Assembly (NCBI RefSeq): GCF_003611275.1
Contig: NZ_CP020694.1
Location: 2,108,001-2,172,000 of the forward strand
Source: Sulfitobacter sp. D7
GTDB lineage: Bacteria > Pseudomonadota > Alphaproteobacteria > Rhodobacterales > Rhodobacteraceae
Reading direction: 5' to 3'
DNA length: 64,000 nucleotides
Of the stretch, positions 34,869-43,936 are shown in pieces (the stretch's first letter is position 1; each line of letters opens with the position of its first letter). Both the position numbers and the translations under genes were made by a program. The notes under the pieces were generated by a model. That model did not search any database. It was not told where the DNA came from and worked only from the letters and a program-made list of their open reading frames with translations.

Positions 34869-37307
34869 TTATCCGCGCATTAGCGCATAGGAAGGATCAT
34901 ATGGCGAGGGATCGATCACTTCGGTGCCAACGATTTCCCCATAGAGATCAAGCGGGATTTGCGTGCCGGGCGTGGCCAGCGCCGGATCGACGAAGGCATA
35001 GGCGAGGTTCATGCCCACCCGGTGCCCCCAATCGCCTGAGGTTACGGTGCCGACAACCTTGCCGTCTTGCATGAGTGAGGCACCGCCATGGGCCGGGGCA
35101 TGGGTCGCGTCGACCTTGAGCGTCACCAGTTTTTTGCGCGGCCCTTCTTCCATGCGCTTGTGCAGGGCGGCCTTGCCAATGAAATCGGCGGGCTTTTTGG
35201 GTTTTACGAAACGGTCCAGCGCGGTCTCAAATGGGTCGAACTCGGTCAGCAGGTCAGCTTTCCAGTGCATAAAGCCTTTCTCCATCCGCATCGATTCCAC
35301 CGCACGGGCGCCGAAGAGCTTCAGACCATGCGTCTTGCCAGCGTCGCGCAGGGCCAGATAGGCGGCATAAAGCGCGTTGTTGGGTACGTGGATTTCATAG
35401 GCCAACTCGCCCGAGAAACTGACGCCTAGCACCGTGGCAGGTGCAAAGCCGATGAAACATTCGCGCAGGCTGAGCCATGGGAACGCCTCTTTCGACCAAT
35501 CGCCGCGCGCACAGGCGCTGAGCACGTCGCGCGCCTTTGGCCCGGCGAGCACGAGAATCGTCTGGTCATTGGTGAGGCTGCGGATTTGCACATCTTCGTC
35601 GTCGCGCAGATGGAGATTAAGCCAGTCCATGTCGTGGTATTCGCTGGCGGCTGCCGACCCGTACCAGACCCGCTGCGGGCCGCGGTCCGAGGCGGGCAAG
35701 TTGGCCACTGTAGCCTCGCCTTTGACCATGCCGTGGTGGTTCAGCAGATAGCCCAAGCCCACCCGTCCGTCGCGTTTTGTGACCGCGCCGCAGAACATCC
35801 GGTCAAGGAAACTGTGGCGGTCGCTGCCGGTGATCTCGAACCGGTTGAAGCCGTTGACCTCGCAAAGGCCGACATTCTCGGCCACGTTCTTCACTTCAGC
35901 CGCGACCACGTCGAATGCCTCGTCGAAGTCAAAGCTGAGGGTCGGGTGAAAATCGGGCGACGGTTTGATGTAATCGACCCGCTCCCAACCGTTGACCACG
36001 GTGAAGTCGGCCCCTTCGGCGGCCATCACCGGGGTCAACGGTGTGGTTTTGGCAGGGCGCGCGGCGGGCCGGTGCTCATGCGGGAAGTGGAAGCGGAATT
36101 CGTTCTGGTAATCTTCGATGGCCTTAAGCGCCGTCAGTTCCACATTGGCGTGCCCGGTAAAACGGCGCGGGTCGATGACCCAAGTGTCATACTGCGCCTC
36201 GCCATGGACGATCTGCTGGGCCAGCAGCCACCCGTGGCCACCGCCCTCGCCCAGTCCTGCACGCAGGCCGATGATGCAAAAGGCGTTGCGCTTGCCGGGG
36301 ATCGGGCCAACGAGCGGCGCGCCGTCGATGGTATAGGTGATCGGACCATTGACGATGGAGCGGATGCCGGTTTCGGCCAGTGCGGGCATGCGCTCAAAGG
36401 CGCCTTCGAGCACGTCCATGACCCGCTCAAGATCATCCGGGCACAGGGCGTTGACGAAATTGGGGTCGATCCCGTCCATTCCCCACGTCTTGCAGTCCTG
36501 CTCATAAAAGCCGACCAGCAAGCCGTTCTTTTCTTGGCGGCTGTAATAGTCCGAGATCGGACAGCGCAGCAGCGGCATCCGGTGACCGGCCTCGGCGATG
36601 GCTGGGATGTCTTCGGTCAGAAAATACTGGTGCTCCATCGAGGCGACGGGATGATGCACCCCCATCATGCTGCCGACCTCGTTCACACGGTAACCGCAGG
36701 CGTTGACCACGATATCGCAGTCGATGTCGCCATGTTTGGTGTGGACCGTCCAAGTGTCGTCTTTGTGCTGCGTCAGGGCGGTGACCGGCGTGTTGCGATA
36801 GACCTCAGCCCCGGCCTTGCGCGCGTGAAAAGCCAAAGCCTGACAGAGCTGGGCCGGGTCGATATCACCGTCAAGCGGATCCCAAAGCCCGCCCAACAGG
36901 TTCTCGGTTGAGATGAGCGGGTGGCGCCGGGCGCATTCTTCGGCGTCGATGACTTCCAAATCCACATCCATGCCGCGCGCCATCGATGAGAAGTGGCGAT
37001 AGCCCTGCATCTGCGCTTCGGTATTGGCCAGTCGGATGCCGCCGTCTGCATGGTGGTAGTTGATCGGATACTCCGGGTCTTCGGATAAGCGTTTGTAAAG
37101 GTTGATGGAATGGGTTTTCAGCCCGACCATCGTTTGATTGGCCCCAAAATTCGTGACCTGCGCCGCCGAATGCCAAGTTGTGCCTGACGTAAGCTCATCA
37201 CGCTCGACCAAGACGACATCTGTCCAGCCTTCTTGAGTGAGATGATAAAGCGTCGAGCAACCAGCGATACCGCCGCCGATGACAACCACCTTGGTCCGAG
37301 ATTTCAT
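34869..37307 (-). CDS. FAD oxidoreductase fused to GcvT domain (dimethylglycine/sarcosine dehydrogenase-like)
   Basis: 812 residues. The N-terminal DAO-type FAD domain (about 1-370) starts VVVIGGGIAGCSTLYHL; a FAO_M linker (about 375-430) and a GcvT/tetrahydrofolate-binding domain with C-terminal barrel (about 435-810) follow. Covalent-flavin histidine is suggested by TTWHSAAQV (about residue 46). The family oxidatively N-demethylates glycine derivatives and passes the methyl group to tetrahydrofolate. Its place at the head of the sulfonate operon suggests an N-methylated or amino sulfonate substrate, or simply dimethylglycine or sarcosine. Confidence 0.85.
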   Translation of the reverse strand: MKSRTKVVVIGGGIAGCSTLYHLTQEGWTDVVLVERDELTSGTTWHSAAQVTNFGANQTMVGLKTHSINLYKRLSEDPEYPINYHHADGGIRLANTEAQMQGYRHFSSMARGMDVDLEVIDAEECARRHPLISTENLLGGLWDPLDGDIDPAQLCQALAFHARKAGAEVYRNTPVTALTQHKDDTWTVHTKHGDIDCDIVVNACGYRVNEVGSMMGVHHPVASMEHQYFLTEDIPAIAEAGHRMPLLRCPISDYYSRQEKNGLLVGFYEQDCKTWGMDGIDPNFVNALCPDDLERVMDVLEGAFERMPALAETGIRSIVNGPITYTIDGAPLVGPIPGKRNAFCIIGLRAGLGEGGGHGWLLAQQIVHGEAQYDTWVIDPRRFTGHANVELTALKAIEDYQNEFRFHFPHEHRPAARPAKTTPLTPVMAAEGADFTVVNGWERVDYIKPSPDFHPTLSFDFDEAFDVVAAEVKNVAENVGLCEVNGFNRFEITGSDRHSFLDRMFCGAVTKRDGRVGLGYLLNHHGMVKGEATVANLPASDRGPQRVWYGSAAASEYHDMDWLNLHLRDDEDVQIRSLTNDQTILVLAGPKARDVLSACARGDWSKEAFPWLSLRECFIGFAPATVLGVSFSGELAYEIHVPNNALYAAYLALRDAGKTHGLKLFGARAVESMRMEKGFMHWKADLLTEFDPFETALDRFVKPKKPADFIGKAALHKRMEEGPRKKLVTLKVDATHAPAHGGASLMQDGKVVGTVTSGDWGHRVGMNLAYAFVDPALATPGTQIPLDLYGEIVGTEVIDPSPYDPSYALMRG

Positions 37308-37446
37308 GGGGTGCGCCTCCGATAGATACTGAGATCAGAGGGCCAGAAAGAGGGTTAAACAACAAACGCTAATGCGGGTGTTGGAAAAAATCGCAAGATA
37401 GTTTCGATAGCTTGATTAGACCCCGAAGCGGCAATAGCCCTGCCCT

Positions 37447-38421
37447 CTACTCTATCAGCTGGAAACTCTCTGCCAACCAAGGCGTGCTGGCGTGCAGCGG
37501 CTCGATCACATGCTGACGAATGAGGTCGCGCATCTCGGCATCGACCAATTCGACGACAGAGCGCGAACAATCCGGCGTGGTCATCAAGGCCAATGTCCGG
37601 GCAAAAGCCTTGCCCGGAAAGCGGTGCATGCGCAGATCGCCATGAAACCGCGCGGCGCGGGAAAACAACAGCGGGGTTGTGATCGTCCAGCCCGCATTCG
37701 CCGCCACCATCGCCATCAGGGTCTGGTTGTTGCTGCATTCGAACCGATGCGGCGACGTGACCCCCAAGCGCCGCAAGTGAGTGTCAATCTGCCGGGCGAT
37801 CATCAGGTTGCCGGAAAACCGCAAAAAGGGCAGCTTTGCCCTGCCCTCCATGATCTGTGAGAGGGTTTCCGACGCGAGACGGGGCAGAACGATGATAAAA
37901 GGGTCACGCAGAAGCGGGCGCTCTTGCAGGTCGCTGATCGTTTCCCCGGGCGCGGTGCATATACCGAGATCGAGCTGGCGGTTGCGCAGCATGCCGATCA
38001 GGTCGTGGCTGACCCCGGTATGATAGCTGAAATCGCAGCTGGGCATCGTCTTGGTCAGGGAGACTGCCAAATACGGCACGATATCGCTCTCCAAATCTTC
38101 GATCGCACCGACTCTAAGGAAGCTCGCGTCGGCGACGCTGCCGGCGGAGACCTCGGCCTTGGCCTTGCGGATCGTGCGCAGCGCCTCGTCGATTTTGCGC
38201 GAAAAGACCTGCCCTTTGGGCGTCAAGACCATCGGACGCCGGGCATGGTTGAAGAGCTCAACACCCAAGTGGTCTTCCAAGCTGCGCAGATGATGCGACA
38301 CGGTGCTCACCGTCAATCCCGCATCCCGCGCGGCGGCTTGCAGCGACCCTTCCTTGGCACAGACTTGAAACAGTTCGAGCGACTTCAGGCTGATATCTCT
38401 GGCGGCTTTGGTCCGAGCCAT
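37447..38421 (-). CDS. LysR-family transcriptional regulator
   Basis: 324 residues. Winged helix-turn-helix at about 12-70 (SLQAAARDAGLTVSTVSHHLRSLEDHLGVELF), then an effector-binding domain of the LysR type. It lies directly upstream of, and on the same strand as, the sulfonate operon, and so probably activates it; the 139-base gap should hold the operon promoter. An inverted repeat before its own start suggests autoregulation. Confidence 0.87.
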   Translation of the reverse strand: MARTKAARDISLKSLELFQVCAKEGSLQAAARDAGLTVSTVSHHLRSLEDHLGVELFNHARRPMVLTPKGQVFSRKIDEALRTIRKAKAEVSAGSVADASFLRVGAIEDLESDIVPYLAVSLTKTMPSCDFSYHTGVSHDLIGMLRNRQLDLGICTAPGETISDLQERPLLRDPFIIVLPRLASETLSQIMEGRAKLPFLRFSGNLMIARQIDTHLRRLGVTSPHRFECSNNQTLMAMVAANAGWTITTPLLFSRAARFHGDLRMHRFPGKAFARTLALMTTPDCSRSVVELVDAEMRDLIRQHVIEPLHASTPWLAESFQLIE

Positions 38422-38466
38422 GGCGGCGTCCTATTCCTGCTGACCCTGCGCTAAGGTGTAGCATTG

Positions 38467-38487
38467 TTTGAGATGATAAATATCAAA
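38467..38487 (-). promoter_or_regulatory. Candidate LysR site
   Basis: TTTGA-N11-TCAAA, a perfect 5-bp inverted repeat with the LysR-type T-N11-A spacing, centred about 56 bases upstream of the LysR start. Confidence 0.45.
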
Positions 38488-38682
38488 ACTTCACAGCAGG
38501 CAGATGGTATTCTGAAGTTGCCCAAGCTGTAGAAGTCTCAGGCTCTCGGAAAACTACGAACCAACGCGGCCCAGAAATGACCGACGTCTAGAACAAGAAC
38601 GTGGAAGCAGATAGCATGACCAACGCGGAAAACGGCGATTTGATAGAGCTACGATTTTCACGGAAACCTTGCTGAAACAAGG

Positions 38683-38736
38683 TGGTACCCAAGGCCGGAC
38701 TCGAACCAGAACGCCTCGCGGCGGGGGATTTTGAAT
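38683..38736 (-). repeat. Displaced tRNA-Leu 3' half (left attachment site)
   Basis: 54 bases nearly identical to 57793-57846, differing at two positions in the T-arm part (CCAGA instead of CCGGC). Identity stops sharply where the anticodon-stem 3' strand ends (TTCTC instead of CCCCT), so no complete tRNA can be made here. This is the left end of the island. Confidence 0.88.
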
Positions 38737-38952
38737 TCTCACGAATTATCGCTAAATCAACAACTTGAGACCAGACGGCTCACAGCTCAATGCACTAATC
38801 TTAGCGCGTTGTGTGAGTAAAAGTGGGCGGAGATTACACTTGCGCCTTGATCACGGCTAACGTCAACTACGTCAATTGATCAAATACTTTCAGCGATGCC
38901 AAACCAAAGAGAACACGTGCAATCTGGCGCTTCCATTAGGTCGACCTACATC

Positions 38953-39717
38953 CTATTCAGCGGTCCAACCGCCGTCGACCAACAATGCCGTGCCTGTCAC
39001 CATCGCCGATGCATCGCTGGCCAGATAAACCGCCGCCCCCATGATATCTTCAATCTCGCCGACCCGGCCAAGTTTGATTTTATCTACTATCCACGCCCGG
39101 CGCGCCGGGTCTGACAGGGTTTGCTCACCTAGCGGTGTGCGGATGAAGGTGGGGCAAAGCGTGTTGATGCGCACAGATTTCGGGCCCCATTCGATTGCCA
39201 TTGCCTTCACCATTCCTTCCAGAGCGTGTTTCGACGCGCAGTAGACGCCTCGGTCGATGCCTCCGACATGTCCCATCTGGCTGCCTACATGGATGATCGA
39301 GCCGGGACGGCCTGCCGCGATCATCTGCTCAGCGGCTGCGGATGATAGGAAGTAGGCGGCCCGGAGATTGACGCTCATTACAGCATCAAAATCCTCGGGC
39401 GTGGTTTCCAAGGCAGGACCGTGGCGTGCCATCCCAGCGGAGTTCACCACAATGTCAAAGGCTCCGAGCGAGGAGAGCGCCGTGCGGGTCGCCTCCACGT
39501 CCGCGATATCGAGCCTCTGAGTTTCACAGCTCAAACCCTCTGCCTCCATCGCCGCCTGCAAGTCCTTCAGAGGTGCAGCGCTGCGCGCCGCGCAGACCAC
39601 ATGTGCCCCTGCCCTTGCCAGAGCGGTTGCAGCCCCCAATCCGATACCGGACGTTGCACCTGTTACGATTGCGCGTTTGCCTGAAAGGTCGAAACCGGCG
39701 AAGGACGGAAGTTGCAT
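38953..39717 (-). CDS. SDR-family oxidoreductase
   Basis: 254 residues, classical short-chain dehydrogenase. Cofactor loop TGATSGIGLG (about 19-28), NSAG, catalytic Ser in HVGSQMG, and YCASK. The arginine after the second strand region (AARSAAP) suggests NADP preference. The end GGWTAE is typical of FabG-like members. It is the last gene of the island's HisD-SDR pair, 25 bases after the HisD-like gene, and would oxidise or reduce an alcohol/keto intermediate of the unknown pathway. Confidence 0.88.
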   Translation of the reverse strand: MQLPSFAGFDLSGKRAIVTGATSGIGLGAATALARAGAHVVCAARSAAPLKDLQAAMEAEGLSCETQRLDIADVEATRTALSSLGAFDIVVNSAGMARHGPALETTPEDFDAVMSVNLRAAYFLSSAAAEQMIAAGRPGSIIHVGSQMGHVGGIDRGVYCASKHALEGMVKAMAIEWGPKSVRINTLCPTFIRTPLGEQTLSDPARRAWIVDKIKLGRVGEIEDIMGAAVYLASDASAMVTGTALLVDGGWTAE

Positions 39718-39742
39718 TGTGGTCTCCTCAGACAGTTACAGG

Positions 39743-41074
39743 CTATTCCGCCGCTTCGTCGTGGGCCGCGGCTTCACCGTATGGAACGTTTTCACCGCCG
39801 TAGCGGCGCACGCGTACATTGCATTGCTCCGCGTGTCCGACAAAGCCCTCCAACATGCACAGGCGCGAACCATAGGCACCTACAAGTGCGGCGGCCTCGT
39901 CTGTGGTGACCTTCTGATAGGAGTGGGTCTTGAGGAACTTGCCAACCCAGAGCCCGCCCGTATAGCGCCCCGCCTTATGTGTTGGCAGCGTGTGGTTTGT
40001 ACCGATCACCTTATCGCCATTGGCTACATTCGTCCGCGGCCCGAGGAACAGCGCCCCGTAGCAGGTCATGTTTTCAAGGAACCAATCATCGCGGTCGGTC
40101 ATCACCTGCACATGCTCCGAGGCGATATCATCGGCGACCTTTAGCATTTCCTCATAGGTATCGCAGACGATCACTTCGCCGTATTCATCCCAACTGATTT
40201 TTGCCGTGCCCGCAGTCGGCAGGATCTTTAGCAAGCGATCAATCTCGGCCAGCGTGTCCTCAGCCAATTTACGTGAATTGGTCAGCAACACGGCCGGAGA
40301 ATTATAGCCGTGCTCGGCTTGGCCCAGCAGATCGGTCGCGCAAAGCTCGGCGTCGGCCGCCGTCTCATCCGCGATGACCATTGTTTCGGTCGGCCCAGCA
40401 AAGAGATCGATCCCCACACGCCCGTAAAGCTGGCGCTTGGCCTCAGCGACAAAGGCATTTCCGGGACCAACCAACATATGGACTGGCTCGATTGTTTCGG
40501 TCCCAAGCGCCATGGCACCAACGGCCTGAATGCCGCCCATCACATAGATCTCGTCAGCACCACCCAAGTGCATAGCTGCAATAACGGCGGGGTTCGGCTT
40601 GCCATTAAAGGGAGGTGTGCAAGCCACAATGCGCGGCACCTCTGCCACCTTAGCTGTCGCAACGGACATATGCGCGCTGGCCACCATCGGGAACTTGCCC
40701 CCGGGTACATAGCAGCCGACAGATTGAACGGGGATATTCTTGTGCCCCAGAATGACCCCCGGCAGCGTTTCGACCTCGATATCAGTCATGGAGGCGCGTT
40801 GGGCGCGGGCGAAGTTTACCACCTGCTCTTGCGCGAATTTAATGTCTTCCAACTCGCGGTCGCTCAACTGTGCGATCAGGTCGTCGATTTCCTGCTGGCT
40901 CAGCCGGAACGACGCGGGGCTGTAATTGTCGAACTTCTCGCTTAGCTCGCGCACAGCAGCATCGCCGCGGGCCTCAATAGATTGGAGTGTTGTTTCGACG
41001 ACTGCGCGAGTTTTGGCGTCATCGTCAGCGCGGGCAGCATCGGACTTGCCCTTTTTTAGGAAGGTAATGGTCAT
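39743..41074 (-). CDS. HisD-family alcohol dehydrogenase (not histidine biosynthesis)
   Basis: 443 residues, second histidinol-dehydrogenase homologue in the window. Catalytic pair in ASEHVQV, metal-site block [12 protein letters not shown] and [16 protein letters not shown], with a C-terminal extension after [10 protein letters not shown]. It shares the HpsN-type [17 protein letters not shown] region with catabolic members. With an aldolase, an SDR and a TRAP transporter around it, it probably oxidises a primary alcohol to an acid in NAD-dependent fashion. An operator palindrome lies 84 bases upstream of its start. Confidence 0.83.
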   Translation of the reverse strand: MTITFLKKGKSDAARADDDAKTRAVVETTLQSIEARGDAAVRELSEKFDNYSPASFRLSQQEIDDLIAQLSDRELEDIKFAQEQVVNFARAQRASMTDIEVETLPGVILGHKNIPVQSVGCYVPGGKFPMVASAHMSVATAKVAEVPRIVACTPPFNGKPNPAVIAAMHLGGADEIYVMGGIQAVGAMALGTETIEPVHMLVGPGNAFVAEAKRQLYGRVGIDLFAGPTETMVIADETAADAELCATDLLGQAEHGYNSPAVLLTNSRKLAEDTLAEIDRLLKILPTAGTAKISWDEYGEVIVCDTYEEMLKVADDIASEHVQVMTDRDDWFLENMTCYGALFLGPRTNVANGDKVIGTNHTLPTHKAGRYTGGLWVGKFLKTHSYQKVTTDEAAALVGAYGSRLCMLEGFVGHAEQCNVRVRRYGGENVPYGEAAAHDEAAE

Positions 41075-41157
41075 GAGAGGGTCCTTTGATCAGGCTCAAG
41101 CGAGGTTGGCTCATGTCTAAGCCGCGCACCACCCGTTGCAATATTTTCTGCAAACAT

Positions 41158-41170
41158 TGAAATTATTTCA
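41158..41170. promoter_or_regulatory. Operator A copy 1 (TGAAATTATTTCA)
   Basis: Perfect palindrome in the gap before the HisD-SDR pair. Identical to the copy at 46029-46041 and close to 45004-45016. Nearby TTGCA-N8-TGCAA (41136-41153) is a second, weaker inverted repeat. Probable target of the LacI regulator at 45017-45997. Confidence 0.7.
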
Positions 41171-41179
41171 CACGCTCTT

Positions 41180-41944
41180 TTAGTCAGAGGGCCTTTGCCG
41201 AAACTTCTGCACAAGTGACGCTCCGCCCAGTTGCATCAGCGTGTGTTCCGAACCGACTACAAAGAAAGACCCTCCAGCGGCGCGATGTCCCTCCAAAGGT
41301 TCCGTCGGCGCACAGTAAAGGCCAGTCGCCGCGCCCTTTGCCGAAAGAATATCGCGCGTCATCCCGGCCACTTCGGGCGCAAAGAAATCTGACAACCCGT
41401 GAGACACCGCCAAATCCGCCCGCCCGATGAAGAGCGCGTCGACCCCATCAACATCCGCAATTTCTGCGTGATTAATTACGCCGTCGGGGTCTTCGATCTG
41501 ACAGATCAAGGCAACTTCATCGCGCGCCTTGGTAAGGTGCTCCTTAAGGCTGCGCCCCGCGTAATCCGCCGCCCGCGAAGTGCCTGCAAAACCGCGCCCG
41601 CCGGGGCCGTAGCTTACGGCTCGCACGAGGTCTCTTGCCTGCGCAGCCGTCTCGACATGGGGTACCATCACACCGGCCGCGCCGCCGTCCAATACGTTGA
41701 GCACCCAATCCGGCGTGGCGACGGGCACCCGAACCACAATCGGACAACCCTCGGCCCGGCCCGCCATTGTCATGACATCGACACTGCCCCGATCAAACGG
41801 GGCGTGTTCGGCATCTACCACCAGAAAATCGAAACCCGCACGGGCCATAATCTCTATGACGATCGGATGGGGCGTTTTGATAAAGGCGCCCAACATAGGC
41901 TCGCGCGCTTCGAGTCGCGCTTTGAATTCAGCATTCGTCATCAT
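41180..41944 (-). CDS. HpcH/HpaI-family class II aldolase
   Basis: 254 residues. Active-site blocks: VVDAEHAPFDR (about residues 40-50), catalytic Arg region VVRVPVATPDW, metal ligands in CQIEDPDGV and FIGRADLAVS. The family cleaves or forms 2-keto-3-deoxy or 4-hydroxy-2-oxo acids, giving pyruvate plus an aldehyde. The ATG at 41944 is chosen because AAAGGGA lies at good distance; a second ATG follows directly. It is 21 bases after the TRAP permease, in one operon with the TAXI receptor. Confidence 0.87.
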   Translation of the reverse strand: MMTNAEFKARLEAREPMLGAFIKTPHPIVIEIMARAGFDFLVVDAEHAPFDRGSVDVMTMAGRAEGCPIVVRVPVATPDWVLNVLDGGAAGVMVPHVETAAQARDLVRAVSYGPGGRGFAGTSRAADYAGRSLKEHLTKARDEVALICQIEDPDGVINHAEIADVDGVDALFIGRADLAVSHGLSDFFAPEVAGMTRDILSAKGAATGLYCAPTEPLEGHRAAGGSFFVVGSEHTLMQLGGASLVQKFRQRPSD

Positions 41945-41965
41945 TTTATCATTCCCTTTCAGCAC

Positions 41966-43870
41966 TCAGGCCGTTTGCAACTCAACTGCGTCATGTGCGT
42001 CTGTCACCCTGCGGGAGAAGACAACTAACACGCCGAACACCACAACTGCGGCCAAGGTGGCGGGCCAAGGCGGCATCAGCGCAAGCCCTATCGGCACGGC
42101 CCAAAGCAGGCGCGAAATGCCGCCCCATGGCAGCCGTGCGCCACCCAACAGATGCGCCACGCCGAGAGCAAAGATTCCCCCTGACAGCACGGCGCGCAGA
42201 ATGTCGCCCGACTCGCCGCCGCCTAACATGCCGGGATAGGCGATGAAGAGCATGGGCAGGGCATAGGCCGTGGCTCCAAGGCGCAACGTCTCGCCTGCCA
42301 CCTTCATCCAAGGTGCTTGCGCAATTGTCGCTGCGACAAAGACACCGAGGCAGACCGGCGGCGTAATGACCGACAGCGCGGCGTAGTAGAGCACGAACAT
42401 ATGCACAACGAGCGGATCGATCCCTTGCTGGATCAGCGCCGGGGCGAAAACCGCAGCGACCATGACATAGGCGGCTGAGGTTGGCAGGCCCATGCCTGCA
42501 ATCAAACAGACAATCGCCATAAGCCCCGCGATGAGCCAGATCTGCCCCTGCCCGATTGCCAGCACGGCTGACGTAACTGCCACGCCGAAACCGGTGAGGT
42601 TGATCATGGCCACGAACACCTGCGCCCCGACCAGAAGAATACCGACGATGACCACGCCTTTGCCACCCGCTTCCAGTGCGCGAAGGATGATGCCAAACAC
42701 TGCACGTGGGTCTTCACCGCTGGAAATTCGTGCGACAAGGACAGCCACCAACATGGCGATCATCCCGTAGCAGGCCGTCAATTCGACCGAATTGCCATTG
42801 AAGACGCCAAACCCCAACCCCAACAGCGCTGCGGCGATTGGAGCGAGTCGCGCAAAGGTCATGGCTCCGCGCCAGTCTGGCAGGTCTTCGGCAGTCACCG
42901 GGCGAAAGCCCTGACGGCGGGCGATGACGTGAACAGTCGAATAGATGCCAAGGTAGAACAGCAGCGCAGGAACGACGCCAGCCAGCGCGATGGACCAGTA
43001 ATTCACGCCCACAAGCTCTGCCATGACGAATGCGGCAGTACCCATGATCGGGGGCGCCAACTGTCCACCAGTTGAAGCGATAGCCTCTACCGCGCCAGCA
43101 TAAGCAGGCGGATATTTTAAACGCTTCATCAGCGGGATCGTGAAGTTGCCCGTCGTTGCGACATTGGCCACCGTAGACCCGTTGATCGCGCCAAAGAACC
43201 CTGACGCGAATGTTGCGATTTTGGCGGCACCTCCGGGACGGGAGCCGCCCAAACGGGCCGAAAGGTCAAAGAAAGTCTCGCCCGCCCCGGTGTGCAACAG
43301 GATCGCACCGAACAGCACAAACGCCGCGAGCGTAGTTGATGCCACATTGACCAGCATCCCCCAAAGGCCACGGTCAGACAGGAAGATGATTTCTGTGAGA
43401 TAGCCTGCGTCAAAGCCACGGTGCCCAAACTGGCCGGGGATCAGATAGCCGAAGAGCGCATAGGTAACGGCGGCGATGACAATCAGGGGAAAGACCCAAT
43501 TGGAACTGCGGCGTGCCAGCTCAAGCACGCAGGCCAGTGTGCCGAACCCCATGACCATGTCCCAACCATTGGCCCAAGGCAGATCGTTCATAATAGTTTC
43601 GTAGTTGGCGATGATATAAACGCCTGAAACCGTTACCATGCCTACAATTGCCGCATCGATTACGATACCAAGTGGGCGCAGGCGGCTGCCCTCGAAAAGC
43701 GGATGCATCAGCACGGCCAAAGCCGTGATCGTCATCACAAAGATCGCGCGCTGCACGAGCGATTCAAACGGCCCATTGAAAGAGGTGTAGAACACGAACA
43801 CCCCCAGAAGCACGGCAAGTGCGGCAATGGCTGTCTGTCGGAAATTGGCGAACATCGGGGGAATGAGCAT
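41966..43870 (-). CDS. TRAP transporter fused 4TM/12TM permease (TAXI type)
   Basis: 634 residues with about 17 hydrophobic segments: the small DctQ-like portion at the N-terminus is fused to the large DctM-like portion. Family signatures: GSTVANVATTGNFTIPLMK, EAIASTGGQLAPPIMG and GLPTSAAYVMVAA. It works with the TAXI receptor to import a carboxylate-type solute using an ion gradient. ATG 43870 is chosen (AAGGTG upstream). Receptor-permease-aldolase form one transcription unit. Confidence 0.92.
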   Translation of the reverse strand: MLIPPMFANFRQTAIAALAVLLGVFVFYTSFNGPFESLVQRAIFVMTITALAVLMHPLFEGSRLRPLGIVIDAAIVGMVTVSGVYIIANYETIMNDLPWANGWDMVMGFGTLACVLELARRSSNWVFPLIVIAAVTYALFGYLIPGQFGHRGFDAGYLTEIIFLSDRGLWGMLVNVASTTLAAFVLFGAILLHTGAGETFFDLSARLGGSRPGGAAKIATFASGFFGAINGSTVANVATTGNFTIPLMKRLKYPPAYAGAVEAIASTGGQLAPPIMGTAAFVMAELVGVNYWSIALAGVVPALLFYLGIYSTVHVIARRQGFRPVTAEDLPDWRGAMTFARLAPIAAALLGLGFGVFNGNSVELTACYGMIAMLVAVLVARISSGEDPRAVFGIILRALEAGGKGVVIVGILLVGAQVFVAMINLTGFGVAVTSAVLAIGQGQIWLIAGLMAIVCLIAGMGLPTSAAYVMVAAVFAPALIQQGIDPLVVHMFVLYYAALSVITPPVCLGVFVAATIAQAPWMKVAGETLRLGATAYALPMLFIAYPGMLGGGESGDILRAVLSGGIFALGVAHLLGGARLPWGGISRLLWAVPIGLALMPPWPATLAAVVVFGVLVVFSRRVTDAHDAVELQTA

Positions 43871-43936
43871 CACGGCACCTTGGCACAAACGGAAAATGAG
43901 GGGCGACACGCGCCGCCCCTGCTGAAAGATGGACTG

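Larger units (their letters stand above)
38422..38952. other. Non-coding island boundary
   Basis: 531 bases without a gene. It contains the LysR upstream site, a weak hairpin ACCTTG/CAAGGT (about 38666-38683) that resembles the old tRNA terminator, the tRNA-derived repeat (38683-38736) and then AT-richer sequence up to the SDR stop codon. The composition change after about 38737 fits entry into acquired DNA. Confidence 0.6.

Noticed and set aside
38683..38736. A second tRNA-Leu gene
   Set aside because: Only the 3' half is present; the 5' acceptor strand, D arm and 5' anticodon strand are missing.
41136..41153. TTGCA-N8-TGCAA as a third operator B
   Set aside because: The half-site spacing is two bases longer than at 56310-56325 and the centre lacks CG; noted only as a weaker inverted repeat.
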